From the IMG/VR virus record IMGVR_UViG_3300010400_000021, positions 1 to 30,220 of that record: a DNA stretch of 30,220 bases; one strand, given 5' to 3'. Below are positions 5,510 through 13,280 of the stretch, in pieces; within the stretch, counting starts at the first letter, position 1; each line of letters begins with the position of its first letter. The notes beneath the pieces were generated by a model. The model saw only the letters and a program-made list of their open reading frames with translations. It did not search any database and was not told the origin of the DNA. Both the position numbers and the translations under genes were made by a program. Origin of the DNA: a virus.

Positions 5510-8212
5510 ATGACACAAATGGCAGCAGAAGCACAAGCAGAAACAGCAGCAGAGAATATTTTTTCTAATGCTCCTAAAGCTGAAAACCTATCCTTATCAA
5601 ATACAGATCTAATTGCAAAATTGCATGAAGATGCAAGATCATTTTTGCATAAACTTGGATTCTTTTTCGAAGAAGATTTCTATGAAACGCACGATAAAGA
5701 GGTTATCAAATTTAAGATAGAGAAAGATAAAAAGAAGATAAATTGCTGGCTTAAATGCAGATATCCATTGAGAAAAGATGGAACTATTGGTCTATGTATA
5801 ACATTTGGAGCTCATCATACTTCATTAGCGCAACATGATACAAATACGTTCTGGGCTGATAGCAATTTTCAACTTACTGATGAAGAGCGTCAAAGGATCA
5901 ATGAAAGGTTGGCGGAAGGGAAGCAGCGAGCTGATGAGCGAGCAAAAGAAGAAAAAAGAATATCCGATGAACAAGCGAATTGGTGCATTGAGAAATATAA
6001 AAATGCATCTATTCGTGGAACAAGTCCATATTTTGAAAGAAAAGGCATTATTCCCAGTGATATTCGGTATGAAATAAGAAGATATTATTCAGAAGGGAAT
6101 AATGAGGAAACTATAGCTTTAATTCCTCTTCGAGACATCAAAGGACAACTCAGAGCTCTTCAAGAGATTTATCCAACAAAGAGGCTGATCAATGAAGCCG
6201 ATAAAAAATTAAGGGATAAGAATTCCTTAGGGAAATATTCGGGATGTTTTTTCTCGTTTGGGAAATTAGAAGATGGAAAAACTATCTGTATTGCTGAAGG
6301 GTATGCCACAGCAGCATCAATTTTCGAAAGTACAAATTACACATCTCTTATGGTTGTTGGACGCACAAATATTTTGAATGTTGGAAGAGAGATTAAACGC
6401 AAATTCCTCAACAGTGAAATAATTATATGCGGAGATGATGATATTGATACAAATGGCAACCCTGGAAGAACAGATGCGGTTGCAGCTGCACAAACCCTAA
6501 AATGCAGGGTCGTTTTTCCTTCATTTTCGGAAGATAAAAAACGAAAACAAGATGAAACATCTTATAAAGATTTCAATGATCTGATGCTTATTTGTGGAAA
6601 AGAAGAGGTAAGAGTGCAGATTGAAAACTCGATTGATTCAAACGATCAAGAAGAGACTGAATTTTTCATAGACGATCAATCAGATAACGAATGCAACTCT
6701 ACGGACATTTCAAAAGCTACGGCAAACGCCCGTCGCAGAGCTATCACAAATCAAGCAACACTTGATGAGATTTTCAAAGATATTTGCAAACAACACTCAA
6801 CGCTTAAAGATCAGGCCAAAGATATAGCCAAGAAAGCGTTATTGTGGGCAAAAAATTTTCAACCTGGTCGTGAAGTAATTGTTAACGGTATTCCTAAAAC
6901 AATAACCGATATGATGTCACTCGATTCCCGTTTGGCGCAACTCGAAGCACCAGGGCAACCTTGTGTAATAGTCAATCGTAAGGACGCACTGCCTATAACA
7001 AATGCCGACTTTAATAAAAGATTAAGTGGCGAAGTTGTTGTTGTGGGAGTGAACGAAAAAGGACAACCTAAATACGTTGCCGCAAATAAATTTTGGGAAG
7101 GAAGTACTCATAAGCATATCTACCGCAATATTGTGTTTACGAATAAACCAATAAACAACAGTGACTATAATCTTTTTACTGGATTTGGAATTACTCCAAA
7201 ACAAGGAAATTGCAATAAAATTCTTAATCACATCAAAGAAGTTGTTTGTGCTGGTGATGAAATTAACGACTCAGCTCTTCTTAAATTGCTTGCCTGGCAA
7301 ATGCAGAACATTGGTAGACCCTCCCGTATCATTACTGCTTTAAAAAGTATTGAGCAGCAAATAGGAAAAGGGTGTTTATTAGGAGACGTCGTTGCCCCTA
7401 TTTATGGAAATGCTGGATTTACAACCAGTGATATCGGACAAATTATAGGTAGATTTAACGATACAATACGAGGTAAAGCTTTTATTTTCTTAGATGAATG
7501 CTTATTTGCAGGTGATCGAAAAGCTGCTGATGCAATTAAATCCTTGGCAACAGCTACACGTATAGGCGTCGAATCCAAAGGAGTTCCAACAGTACAATTT
7601 CCTTGTGCAACAAATTTATTCCTTTCAACAAATCACGTTGATGCTGCTCATATTGAAGAAGCAGATGCTCGCTATTGGATTTTGGAAGTTAGCCCTCATC
7701 GCAAAGGAGATACCAATTATTTTGAAGAGTTATATATTGAGATCAACGGGGGCGGTTTATCAGCTTTTATGCATTATTTACTAAACCTTGATGTCAGTGG
7801 CTTTGTCCCTCAACGCGATGTTCCTACAGATAACGAAGCTAAAAATAAAATGATTAGAAATTCAATCAATCCTTATGACGCAAGAAAATGGCTTGAAGAA
7901 TGTTGTCTTGCACGAATGATTTTAGGTTGTGCACCTCGGGAAGAATATAAACAGGCTGGTTATAAATGGGAGTTGTGGAAAGCGGAAGAAGAATATGAAA
8001 ACGGCGTATTTTTTACAGCTTATGCCGAATGGCAGAAAAATGTTAGGTCGCCTGTCGCGCCAAAACCAACGGCAGCGAATAATTTTGGTGCATTATTAAA
8101 TACCGCAGGTCTTGAATTGCGGATAGATGGTGAAAGGCGACGAACTTTACCAGACCCAGTCAAATGCCTAAAAAAAGTGACAGAAATGCTGGAAAAAACG
8201 GTTAAAAAATGA
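5510..8212 (+). CDS. Primase-helicase with Toprim and DUF5906/D5-like ATPase domains
   Basis: A 900-aa replication protein. The first 120 residues look like a substrate or zinc-free recognition domain, followed by a charged helix (about 125-155). Residues about 255-370 form a Toprim fold with Glu263 in EGYATAAS, Asp pair in GDDD (308-311) and the later KDFNDL, the acidic set of DnaG/P4-type primases. Residues about 595-760 match the DUF5906/D5-like SF3 ATPase: GKG (619-621) as a degenerate P-loop, Walker B FIFLDEC (Asp662-Glu663), then SLATATRIGVESKGV and LSTNHVDAAHIEEADARYW. Such proteins prime and unwind DNA at phage or plasmid origins. No good ribosome binding site is visible before ATG 5510. 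A likely origin lies directly downstream. Confidence 0.88.
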   Translation: MTQMAAEAQAETAAENIFSNAPKAENLSLSNTDLIAKLHEDARSFLHKLGFFFEEDFYETHDKEVIKFKIEKDKKKINCWLKCRYPLRKDGTIGLCITFGAHHTSLAQHDTNTFWADSNFQLTDEERQRINERLAEGKQRADERAKEEKRISDEQANWCIEKYKNASIRGTSPYFERKGIIPSDIRYEIRRYYSEGNNEETIALIPLRDIKGQLRALQEIYPTKRLINEADKKLRDKNSLGKYSGCFFSFGKLEDGKTICIAEGYATAASIFESTNYTSLMVVGRTNILNVGREIKRKFLNSEIIICGDDDIDTNGNPGRTDAVAAAQTLKCRVVFPSFSEDKKRKQDETSYKDFNDLMLICGKEEVRVQIENSIDSNDQEETEFFIDDQSDNECNSTDISKATANARRRAITNQATLDEIFKDICKQHSTLKDQAKDIAKKALLWAKNFQPGREVIVNGIPKTITDMMSLDSRLAQLEAPGQPCVIVNRKDALPITNADFNKRLSGEVVVVGVNEKGQPKYVAANKFWEGSTHKHIYRNIVFTNKPINNSDYNLFTGFGITPKQGNCNKILNHIKEVVCAGDEINDSALLKLLAWQMQNIGRPSRIITALKSIEQQIGKGCLLGDVVAPIYGNAGFTTSDIGQIIGRFNDTIRGKAFIFLDECLFAGDRKAADAIKSLATATRIGVESKGVPTVQFPCATNLFLSTNHVDAAHIEEADARYWILEVSPHRKGDTNYFEELYIEINGGGLSAFMHYLLNLDVSGFVPQRDVPTDNEAKNKMIRNSINPYDARKWLEECCLARMILGCAPREEYKQAGYKWELWKAEEEYENGVFFTAYAEWQKNVRSPVAPKPTAANNFGALLNTAGLELRIDGERRRTLPDPVKCLKKVTEMLEKTVKK

Positions 8213-8268
8213 AATTGTTCAACGTACCAAACGGACTCAACGGACAATTTTGCTCTACTCCCGCAAAA

Positions 8269-8304
8269 CTCGGTATAAGGAAAATTTTAATTCCTTATAC
8301 CGAG
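8269..8304. repeat. 14-bp perfect hairpin
   Basis: CTCGGTATAAGGAA (8269-8282) and TTCCTTATACCGAG (8291-8304) are exact inverted copies around the 8-nt loop AATTTTAA. The following ATTTTG is too short a T-run for a good terminator, so an origin or single-strand initiation role is at least as likely. Confidence 0.7.
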
Positions 8305-8445
8305 ATTTTGGCACATTGAGCGAAAAAGTGCGTTGAATCCGTTGAGTGTGTTGAATTACATATATAAGGCATTGGTTGTCTTTTGATTATGTTACTCAAC
8401 ACACTTATTAAATAAATATATAAAGTATGTTGAGTGTGTTGAAAA

Positions 8446-8486
8446 ACTCAACGAACTCAACGGACTTCAACGGACTCAACGGACTC
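8446..8486. repeat. Tandem ACTCAACGG iterons
   Basis: Four consecutive 9-10-bp units occur: ACTCAACGA (8446), ACTCAACGG (8455), ACTTCAACGG (8464), ACTCAACGG (8474), then a partial ACTC at 8483. Related units occur at the other end of the gap (8232-8246). They are good candidates for initiator binding. Confidence 0.65.
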
Positions 8487-8523
8487 GAAAACAGACTTTT
8501 TTTTCAGCTTATGGAGATGTTAA

Positions 8524-9027
8524 ATGAAGATTGAGATCATAGAGTTTTTTCCTATGGAATATCAGAAGGAAAAAGGAATTTTAACCGGAACACTTCGGAT
8601 CAGGCTTTCAGACGTTGGGATTCATATTATGGGTATTTTCGTTAACAAAAACAAAGATCATTGGTTCTTTGTATTGCCAGGACAAAAGGGAATTCACCAT
8701 CAAACAGGAGAAATTGTCCGCTATCCATATGTAGCATTTGAGGAAAAAGAACAGCAGGCTCAATTGATAAATGCAATTAGGCAACATGCACCGGCTTTTA
8801 TTGAGAAAAGATTGGCTGATACAGAGAAACCGCTTGTTTGGTCTCAGAAGCAAAAAATTGAAGACAATAAGAGACGGACATCAGAAAAAAAAGATTATAC
8901 GATCGAAGTCAAGCAAACAGGAAATGAAGTGGGGAGGATAGTGCCATCGATAGCAAATAAGGTGTGGCATGATCCACCGCCAAGGAAAAACATGAGAAAG
9001 AATTGTACTTATGGAAAGTATAGGTAG
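8524..9027 (+). CDS. Unknown protein with a SpoVG-like pattern
   Basis: A 167-aa protein; ATG 8524 has GGAGAT upstream at good spacing. Residues about 15-95 alternate beta strands and then a helix: ILTGTLRIRLSDVGIHIMGI, DHWFFVLPG, VRYPYVAFEE, and a helix QAQLINAIRQHAPAFIEKRL. This order resembles SpoVG-like nucleic-acid-binding proteins and phage proteins found near replication genes, but I cannot confirm the family. The C-terminal 65 residues are basic and probably disordered. It sits just after the probable origin, so a single-strand or origin-associated role is possible. Confidence 0.7.
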   Translation: MKIEIIEFFPMEYQKEKGILTGTLRIRLSDVGIHIMGIFVNKNKDHWFFVLPGQKGIHHQTGEIVRYPYVAFEEKEQQAQLINAIRQHAPAFIEKRLADTEKPLVWSQKQKIEDNKRRTSEKKDYTIEVKQTGNEVGRIVPSIANKVWHDPPPRKNMRKNCTYGKYR

Positions 9028-9134
9028 AAATTAGCAGAAGTAACAAGAATCGTAAATAAACAAATTTTTGTTGAGCATCTATAGGGATTAATTAAATTGA
9101 TGATTATAATTTTAAATTAAAACGTAGGTGATGA

Positions 9135-9440
9135 ATGAGCGATAAAAATTTAGCACAGTTATTTCGAGACCTAAAGGAAGCTTCAAGTGAATGTTGGAAG
9201 GCTAAGATTGCGGAAAATGAAGTAGCGGGGAAACATGCGACTCTTTGCCTTGAAATTCTACAAAAACTTGGTTATGTCCCAAGGCTTTTGAATTGTCGAA
9301 TAGAAGAAAGAAAATGGGCAATGGATGGCATGGATGTTATGCAATATGACTTTTGGTGTGATGCGAATATGATCATCGCATTAAATGAACATTTTGAAGA
9401 ATACATGCTTAGTGATTTAACCAATGTCGAGCATCTTTAG
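9135..9440 (+). CDS. Unknown 101-aa protein before the terminase genes
   Basis: A small protein of mixed charge with an N-terminal helix (LFRDLKEASSECWKAKIAENE) and a C-terminal alpha/beta segment (DFWCDANMIIALNEHFEEYM). No known motif, signal or membrane helix was found. The start ATG 9135 follows TAGGTGATG, a modest binding site. It lies 44 bp upstream of terS in the same direction, and is probably part of the packaging operon. Product not recognised. Confidence 0.65.
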   Translation: MSDKNLAQLFRDLKEASSECWKAKIAENEVAGKHATLCLEILQKLGYVPRLLNCRIEERKWAMDGMDVMQYDFWCDANMIIALNEHFEEYMLSDLTNVEHL

Positions 9441-9484
9441 AGAAATCCATTAGAACAAAAAGAGTAAGCGAGGGAAAAGAAATC

Positions 9485-9919
9485 ATGCCAGCACCCAAAG
9501 GCCATAGTCCTTATCCAGGATGCGAAACAGGAGGAAGGCCAAAGAAATACACCAAAGATTTTATTGAGCTTGAAGCTGATGCATTCGAGGAATGGATGAA
9601 GCTTAAGTCAAGCCTTTGGTATGAGGATTTTGCTCGTGAAAGAGGATATGATCCTGATCAATTAAGTCTTTGGGCAAAAGAGAATGAAAAGTTTTCTGGT
9701 GTGTATAAGAGATCTCAATTTTGGCAAAAAAGTCTATTAATTCGTGGTGGTTTATTAAATAAATTCAATAGTTCTATAACAAAATTGGTATTAGCAAATA
9801 CCTGTGGATGGACAGACAAGACAGAGTCAAAGTTAAGTGGAGATGCGATAAACCCACTTGCTTTTGTCTTACAAGAGATTGATGGGGAAACAAAAAATTT
9901 TGTGAGTGAAGATGAATGA
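9485..9919 (+). CDS. terS: Terminase small subunit
   Basis: A 144-aa protein of typical TerS length. It opens with the basic glycine-rich GRPKKYTKDFI found at the start of many small terminases, then has a helical DNA-binding region with a helix-turn-helix-like segment (YEDFARERGYDPDQLSLWAKEN), a central helical oligomerisation region (KSLLIRGGLLNKF) and the conserved end LANTCGWTDKTESK. TerS recognises packaging (pac or cos) DNA and loads TerL. ATG 9485 has AGGGAAAAG upstream. It overlaps terL by 8 bp, the standard terS-terL arrangement, which supports the call strongly. Confidence 0.85.
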   Translation: MPAPKGHSPYPGCETGGRPKKYTKDFIELEADAFEEWMKLKSSLWYEDFARERGYDPDQLSLWAKENEKFSGVYKRSQFWQKSLLIRGGLLNKFNSSITKLVLANTCGWTDKTESKLSGDAINPLAFVLQEIDGETKNFVSEDE

Positions 9920-11450
9920 TAAAGATTTAATTTTATGTAAGCAACGTTTAGGAGATAGACGTTGGCGGCTTAATAATTTGTATTACATTCAGAATAAACA
10001 AGGCGAGAAGCAATTATTTCGCATGAACTGGGCTCAGGAGCAATTGTATGATGGAATGTGGTATCTAAATTGCGTTCTTAAGGCTCGTCAATTAGGCATA
10101 AGTACATTTATTACATTACTATTCTTGGATGCCGCGCTATTTAATAGTGATGTTTCATGTGGAATTGTGGCGGACACCGAGGAGAATGCCAAATACATAT
10201 TTAGGAAAATTAAATTTGCCTACGATTGCTTACCACAAGAATTGAGAGATCTCAGAAGTGCAAAAAATGATTCAGCGAAGGAACTGACATTTTCTAATAA
10301 TTCTCTGATTAGAGTTGGAACCTCTTTGCGATCAGCAACGTTTCAATACCTACTTATAAGCGAATTTGGCCGAATTTGTGCCGAAGATATTAAGCGAGCG
10401 AATGAAATATTAACAGGAAGCTTGAACACAATAGCGAGCGGGCAATTCTGTTTTGTAGAGTCCACTGCTAGAGGAAGATCTGGGGCTTTCTATGATCTTT
10501 GCAAACAGGCTCAGGCTAATAAAGATGCTCAAATTCAATTAACACCTCTAGATTACAAATTCTTTTTTCTCCCTTGGTGGCAGAACAAAGAATATCGACT
10601 AATTGCCGATACTATTACACCAGTAGATCTTGAGGAATATTTCAAAGACTTACATGAAGTGCATGGTATCGCTCTCACCCCTTCCCAAAAAGTATGGTAT
10701 GCTAAGAAATACCAGACCCAATTTGATGACATGAAGCGTGAATATCCTTCCGTACCAGAGGAAGCCTTTCAAGCAAGTATTGAAGGATTTTATTACGGCA
10801 AGTATATGACCAAGGCTAGAGTGGAAAAACGCATAACGAATGTCACTCATGATGAAACCATGCCCGTCTATGTTGCAATGGACTTAGGGTTTTCAGACAG
10901 TACAGCAATATGGTTTTTTCAAGTAATCGGACAGGAAGTGCACTTGATAGACTATTACGAGAAATCCGGAGAACCATTGACGCACTATCTTAAAGTACTT
11001 TCTGATAAGCCTTACAACATTCAAAAGTTTTATGTTCCCCATGATGCTAAAAATACGGAGTACGGCAGTGGACTTACCCGTGTGCAAATTGCTAGAAATC
11101 ACGGTATTATTTTTACAGCTTTGCCTAAGCTATCAATTCAGGAAGGTATTGATGCTTGCAGAAATGCATTTGGAAAATGTTGGTTTGATGAAAGAAAGTG
11201 CGGAGGGGGAATTAAATCTCTCGAATCGTATCGTAAAGAGTGGGACGAGAGAAATGCTTGCTGGTCGGATAAGCCAAAACATGACTTTTCCTCAAATGGC
11301 GCCGATGCATTTCGGTACTTAATTCAAAGTTTGCGCCATGTTAAACCTCAAGAGTCGGGATATATGGCATCGTATCAAGGATTAATGAACCCAATGCAGA
11401 ATATTAATTCAGGCGCGCGGTTCCCTGGAGGTAAAACGAGTGTTTTCTGA
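9912..11450 (+). CDS. terL: Terminase large subunit (packaging ATPase-nuclease)
   Basis: A full-length 512-aa TerL. ATG 9912 is chosen over the GTG at 9906; it sits within the end of terS. The ATPase domain has the variant Walker A KARQLGIST (57-65), a Walker B/catalytic segment LLISEFG (147-153) and a coupling-like motif VESTARG (182-188). The RNase H-like nuclease has Asp324 in VAMDLGFSDS, Asp378 in VPHDA and Asp465 in NGADAFRYL, a complete metal-binding set. TerL drives DNA into an empty capsid through a portal and cuts it. All active-site residues are intact, so it has not decayed, although no portal or capsid gene was found in the window. Confidence 0.95.
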   Translation: MNDKDLILCKQRLGDRRWRLNNLYYIQNKQGEKQLFRMNWAQEQLYDGMWYLNCVLKARQLGISTFITLLFLDAALFNSDVSCGIVADTEENAKYIFRKIKFAYDCLPQELRDLRSAKNDSAKELTFSNNSLIRVGTSLRSATFQYLLISEFGRICAEDIKRANEILTGSLNTIASGQFCFVESTARGRSGAFYDLCKQAQANKDAQIQLTPLDYKFFFLPWWQNKEYRLIADTITPVDLEEYFKDLHEVHGIALTPSQKVWYAKKYQTQFDDMKREYPSVPEEAFQASIEGFYYGKYMTKARVEKRITNVTHDETMPVYVAMDLGFSDSTAIWFFQVIGQEVHLIDYYEKSGEPLTHYLKVLSDKPYNIQKFYVPHDAKNTEYGSGLTRVQIARNHGIIFTALPKLSIQEGIDACRNAFGKCWFDERKCGGGIKSLESYRKEWDERNACWSDKPKHDFSSNGADAFRYLIQSLRHVKPQESGYMASYQGLMNPMQNINSGARFPGGKTSVF

Positions 11451-12042
11451 TGATAGCATAAAAAAAATTGATTTCTTCGAAGCATCAAAACAATTACCAA
11501 TAGATAAAGAAGAAATATCAAGGAAGATATCGGAAGTTCCTCTTGATATTGCTCGGGGCTATATTGAGTTGTTAGAAAGAAATAAGCGCAATATAGAGCG
11601 TACTATAAACCTTTTTCGTTCAATCGATGGGCCTTTCTACCATGAATTACTCGATCAATACACCGAAGAGGATTTAATTTACTTAAATAAAATTGCTGAT
11701 TACCTTCATGACGAAAATGTTTTGGAGAAAATAACTGAGTTACTAAATGCTTCTATGAATAAAGAACCTTTGACAAATCATTCAAAAGCAAAAGAAATAT
11801 TTAATATGCTTCAAGATTTGGGAGAAGATGAAATTAGGGATTGTGGAGGCAAATTAATCCCTTTTGCATGGGATATGCAAAGGCTATCTCGGATCTTGCT
11901 ATTCTATCTGGAGAAAAAAGGAGATGAAAACTCTGTATTGAGTCAATTAAATTCATTTTCTGAGCATGATCTGGAGGTGGCAATTTCAGATTTAAAGTCA
12001 TTTATTCCTATTCTCCAATCTGAAGAGAAAAAATCATCTTAA
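11440..12042 (+). CDS. Unknown protein downstream of TerL
   Basis: A 200-aa, acidic, almost fully helical protein starting at GTG 11440, which overlaps the terL end by 11 bp and follows TGGAGGT. It lacks cysteine clusters, signal peptide, membrane helix or recognised enzymatic motif. Helices such as SRKISEVPLDIARGYIELLERNKRN and the charged C-terminus suggest a helical bundle or protein-interaction role. The slot after terL usually holds portal in tailed phages; this protein is much too small and unlike a portal. It may be a packaging adaptor; that is speculation. Confidence 0.7.
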   Translation: MFSDDSIKKIDFFEASKQLPIDKEEISRKISEVPLDIARGYIELLERNKRNIERTINLFRSIDGPFYHELLDQYTEEDLIYLNKIADYLHDENVLEKITELLNASMNKEPLTNHSKAKEIFNMLQDLGEDEIRDCGGKLIPFAWDMQRLSRILLFYLEKKGDENSVLSQLNSFSEHDLEVAISDLKSFIPILQSEEKKSS

Positions 12043-12179
12043 CAATAATTCCGGAAGCAACTACATGTTTCGTCGAATCCTTTCTAGATTGCGTTGTGAG
12101 TGATGGTGGTTCAATGGATAATTCTTGAAAGAATCATAATCATAGGATAAAATAATATTCATACAAAAGTTCCTTTTTT

Positions 12180-12208
12180 ACCCATGCTGATAACATGGGT
12201 TTTTTTTA
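12180..12208 (+). terminator. Strong intrinsic terminator after the packaging operon
   Basis: CCCATG (12181-12186) pairs with CATGGG (12194-12199), followed by eight T. It is placed 140 bp after the 11440 gene and ends the terS-terL operon. Confidence 0.85.
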
Positions 12209-12309
12209 CAAATATCATTTTATTTCTAGGACACTTCCTTCTTTATAATTATTTCTGCTGAGTATTTTTTGGCCATCCTATCTAAGACACAGAAGAGTTA
12301 TGTCAATTT

Positions 12310-12348
12310 GAGGTATACCCTAATCTGATGTCAGGATACCTCTTTTAT
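12310..12348 (+). terminator. Second intrinsic terminator
   Basis: GAGGTAT (12310-12316) pairs with ATACCTC (12336-12342), followed by TTTTATTTT. It insulates the serine recombinase from upstream transcription. Confidence 0.65.
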
Positions 12349-12384
12349 TTTGTCAGAATAGAGTCTATATCTTTATTAATTGAC

Positions 12385-12436
12385 AGTTAATCGTTAACTT
12401 CATAGACTTCAACCTGACAAATTTTAAAACAGGTTG
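12385..12436. promoter_or_regulatory. Symmetric sites before the serine recombinase (operator or res)
   Basis: AGTTAATCGTTAACT (12385-12399) is a 6-bp-arm palindrome, and CAACCTG (12410-12416) / CAGGTTG (12430-12436) is a second inverted repeat with a 13-bp spacer, only 5 bp before the start codon. Resolvases bind symmetric subsites next to their own genes and repress themselves, so this is a likely res/operator. No three-subsite layout was proven. Confidence 0.5.
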
Positions 12437-12441
12437 ATTTT

Positions 12442-13008
12442 ATGACTCTAGGTAAGGCTGTAGGATATATTAGGGTTAGCAGTGAAGAGCAAAATCCAGA
12501 AAGGCAACTAGAAGGTTTAAAGCTAGATAAGGTCTTTATCGATAAAGTATCCGGCAAAGATATACAAAGGGCTAATTTAAATGCTCTGATTAGTTATGTG
12601 CGTGAAGGTGATACCATCATAGTTCATAGCATGGATCGTCTCGCAAGGAATTTGGATGATTTGAGGAGCTTGGTCTTTGAATTGACGAATAAAGGTGTCA
12701 AAATTCAATTCATCAAAGAAAAACTTATTTTCACGGGGGAAGATTCTCCTATGGCAAATCTTCTATTATCAGTTATGGGAGCTTTTGCTGAATTTGAGAG
12801 AGCTTTAATTCGTGAAAGGCAGATTGAAGGAATTGCCTTAGCAAAAAAGCGAGGAGCCTACAAAGGAAGGAAAAGGTCTTTAACGAACGAGCAAGTTAAA
12901 AATTTGCAGATAAGAGCATCAAGCAAGGAATCAAAAAGTCAGATTGCTCGTGATTTTGGTATTAGCAGAGAAACGCTTTATCAATATTTAAAAATGGCTG
13001 TCAATTAA
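12442..13008 (+). CDS. Serine recombinase (resolvase/invertase family)
   Basis: A 188-aa small serine recombinase, normal family length. The catalytic domain starts GKAVGYIRVSSEEQNPERQ with nucleophile Ser13 in RVSS and Arg11, and has the DRLARN motif (65-70). The long E helix includes LLLSVMGAFAEFERALIRERQIEG (about 107-130), and the C-terminus is a Hin-type HTH (about 148-185, SKSQIARDFGISRETLYQYL). These enzymes cut and rejoin at res or gix sites, resolving plasmid dimers or inverting DNA. It probably resolves multimers of this replicon. No good Shine-Dalgarno is seen; the start codon lies just after an inverted repeat, consistent with autorepression. Confidence 0.93.
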   Translation: MTLGKAVGYIRVSSEEQNPERQLEGLKLDKVFIDKVSGKDIQRANLNALISYVREGDTIIVHSMDRLARNLDDLRSLVFELTNKGVKIQFIKEKLIFTGEDSPMANLLLSVMGAFAEFERALIRERQIEGIALAKKRGAYKGRKRSLTNEQVKNLQIRASSKESKSQIARDFGISRETLYQYLKMAVN

Positions 13009-13022
13009 TTCTTAGGTGGATC

Positions 13023-13063
13023 AGAAAAAAAAGTCGCAAAGTTTTTGTGGAACAATGCGACTT
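13023..13063 (-). terminator. Hairpin with minus-strand T-run after the serine recombinase
   Basis: AAGTCGCA (13031-13038) pairs perfectly with TGCGACTT (13056-13063). The arm is preceded by eight A, so read on the minus strand it is a stem followed by TTTTTTTT. It may also end transcription weakly on the plus strand. Confidence 0.55.
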
Positions 13064-13086
13064 AAATTAAACAAAAGGACAACTTT

Positions 13087-13185
13087 ATGATAACACAAAA
13101 TACATTTGTTGAAAATCAATCACAATTGTTAAACAACATCGATTTACAGAAAGTAAATAATAATAATATCGATGAAAAAAAATAA
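13087..13185 (+). CDS. Possible 32-aa peptide
   Basis: ATG 13087 follows AAAGGACAACTTT, a good binding site at good spacing, and opens a 32-residue Asn/Gln-rich frame ending in DEKK. The asparagine run suggests low complexity. It stands alone between the serine recombinase and the 13281 gene. It may be a true small protein or a leader for that operon; translation is unproven. Confidence 0.35.
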   Translation: MITQNTFVENQSQLLNNIDLQKVNNNNIDEKK

Positions 13186-13280
13186 TTTCTGTTGAACGGA
13201 ATAATCTTCCCTTCTTTTCTCTGGGTAAATCAACCCGATTTTGCTATAATTCAATTAAAAATTAACAACTTAGAGGCGTT

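Larger units (their letters stand above)
8213..8523. other. Probable replication origin: hairpin, iterons, AT-rich tract
   Basis: This 311-bp gap is densely structured. It has a 14-bp perfect hairpin (8269-8304), two direct copies of GTTGAGTGTGTTGAA (8341-8355 and 8429-8443), an inverted copy ACTCAACACACT (8394-8405) before an AT-rich tract (about 8406-8428), and a tandem array of ACTCAACGG units (8446-8486). Further ACTCAACGGAC copies lie near 8235. Repeats plus an AT-rich unwinding segment beside a primase-helicase gene is the classic layout of an iteron origin. Inference from layout; no experiment is implied. Confidence 0.65.
12043..12441. other. Intergenic region with two terminators and a resolvase control region
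   Basis: About 400 bases with no convincing gene. It contains two plus-strand intrinsic terminators (12180-12208 and 12310-12348), a 14-base inverted repeat ATTCTTGAAAGAAT (12121-12134), and two symmetric sites (12385-12399 and 12410-12436) before the serine recombinase. Confidence 0.6.

Noticed and set aside
8446-8486. CRISPR array
   Set aside because: Units are 9-10 bp and tandem, with no spacers and no cas genes; iterons fit better.
8608-8853. 81-aa minus-strand gene opposite the 8524 gene
   Set aside because: Lies wholly within a plus-strand gene with a good start; no supporting signal.
11440-12042. Portal protein after TerL
   Set aside because: Only 200 aa, acidic and all-helical; portals are about 400-700 aa and no portal-like pattern is seen.
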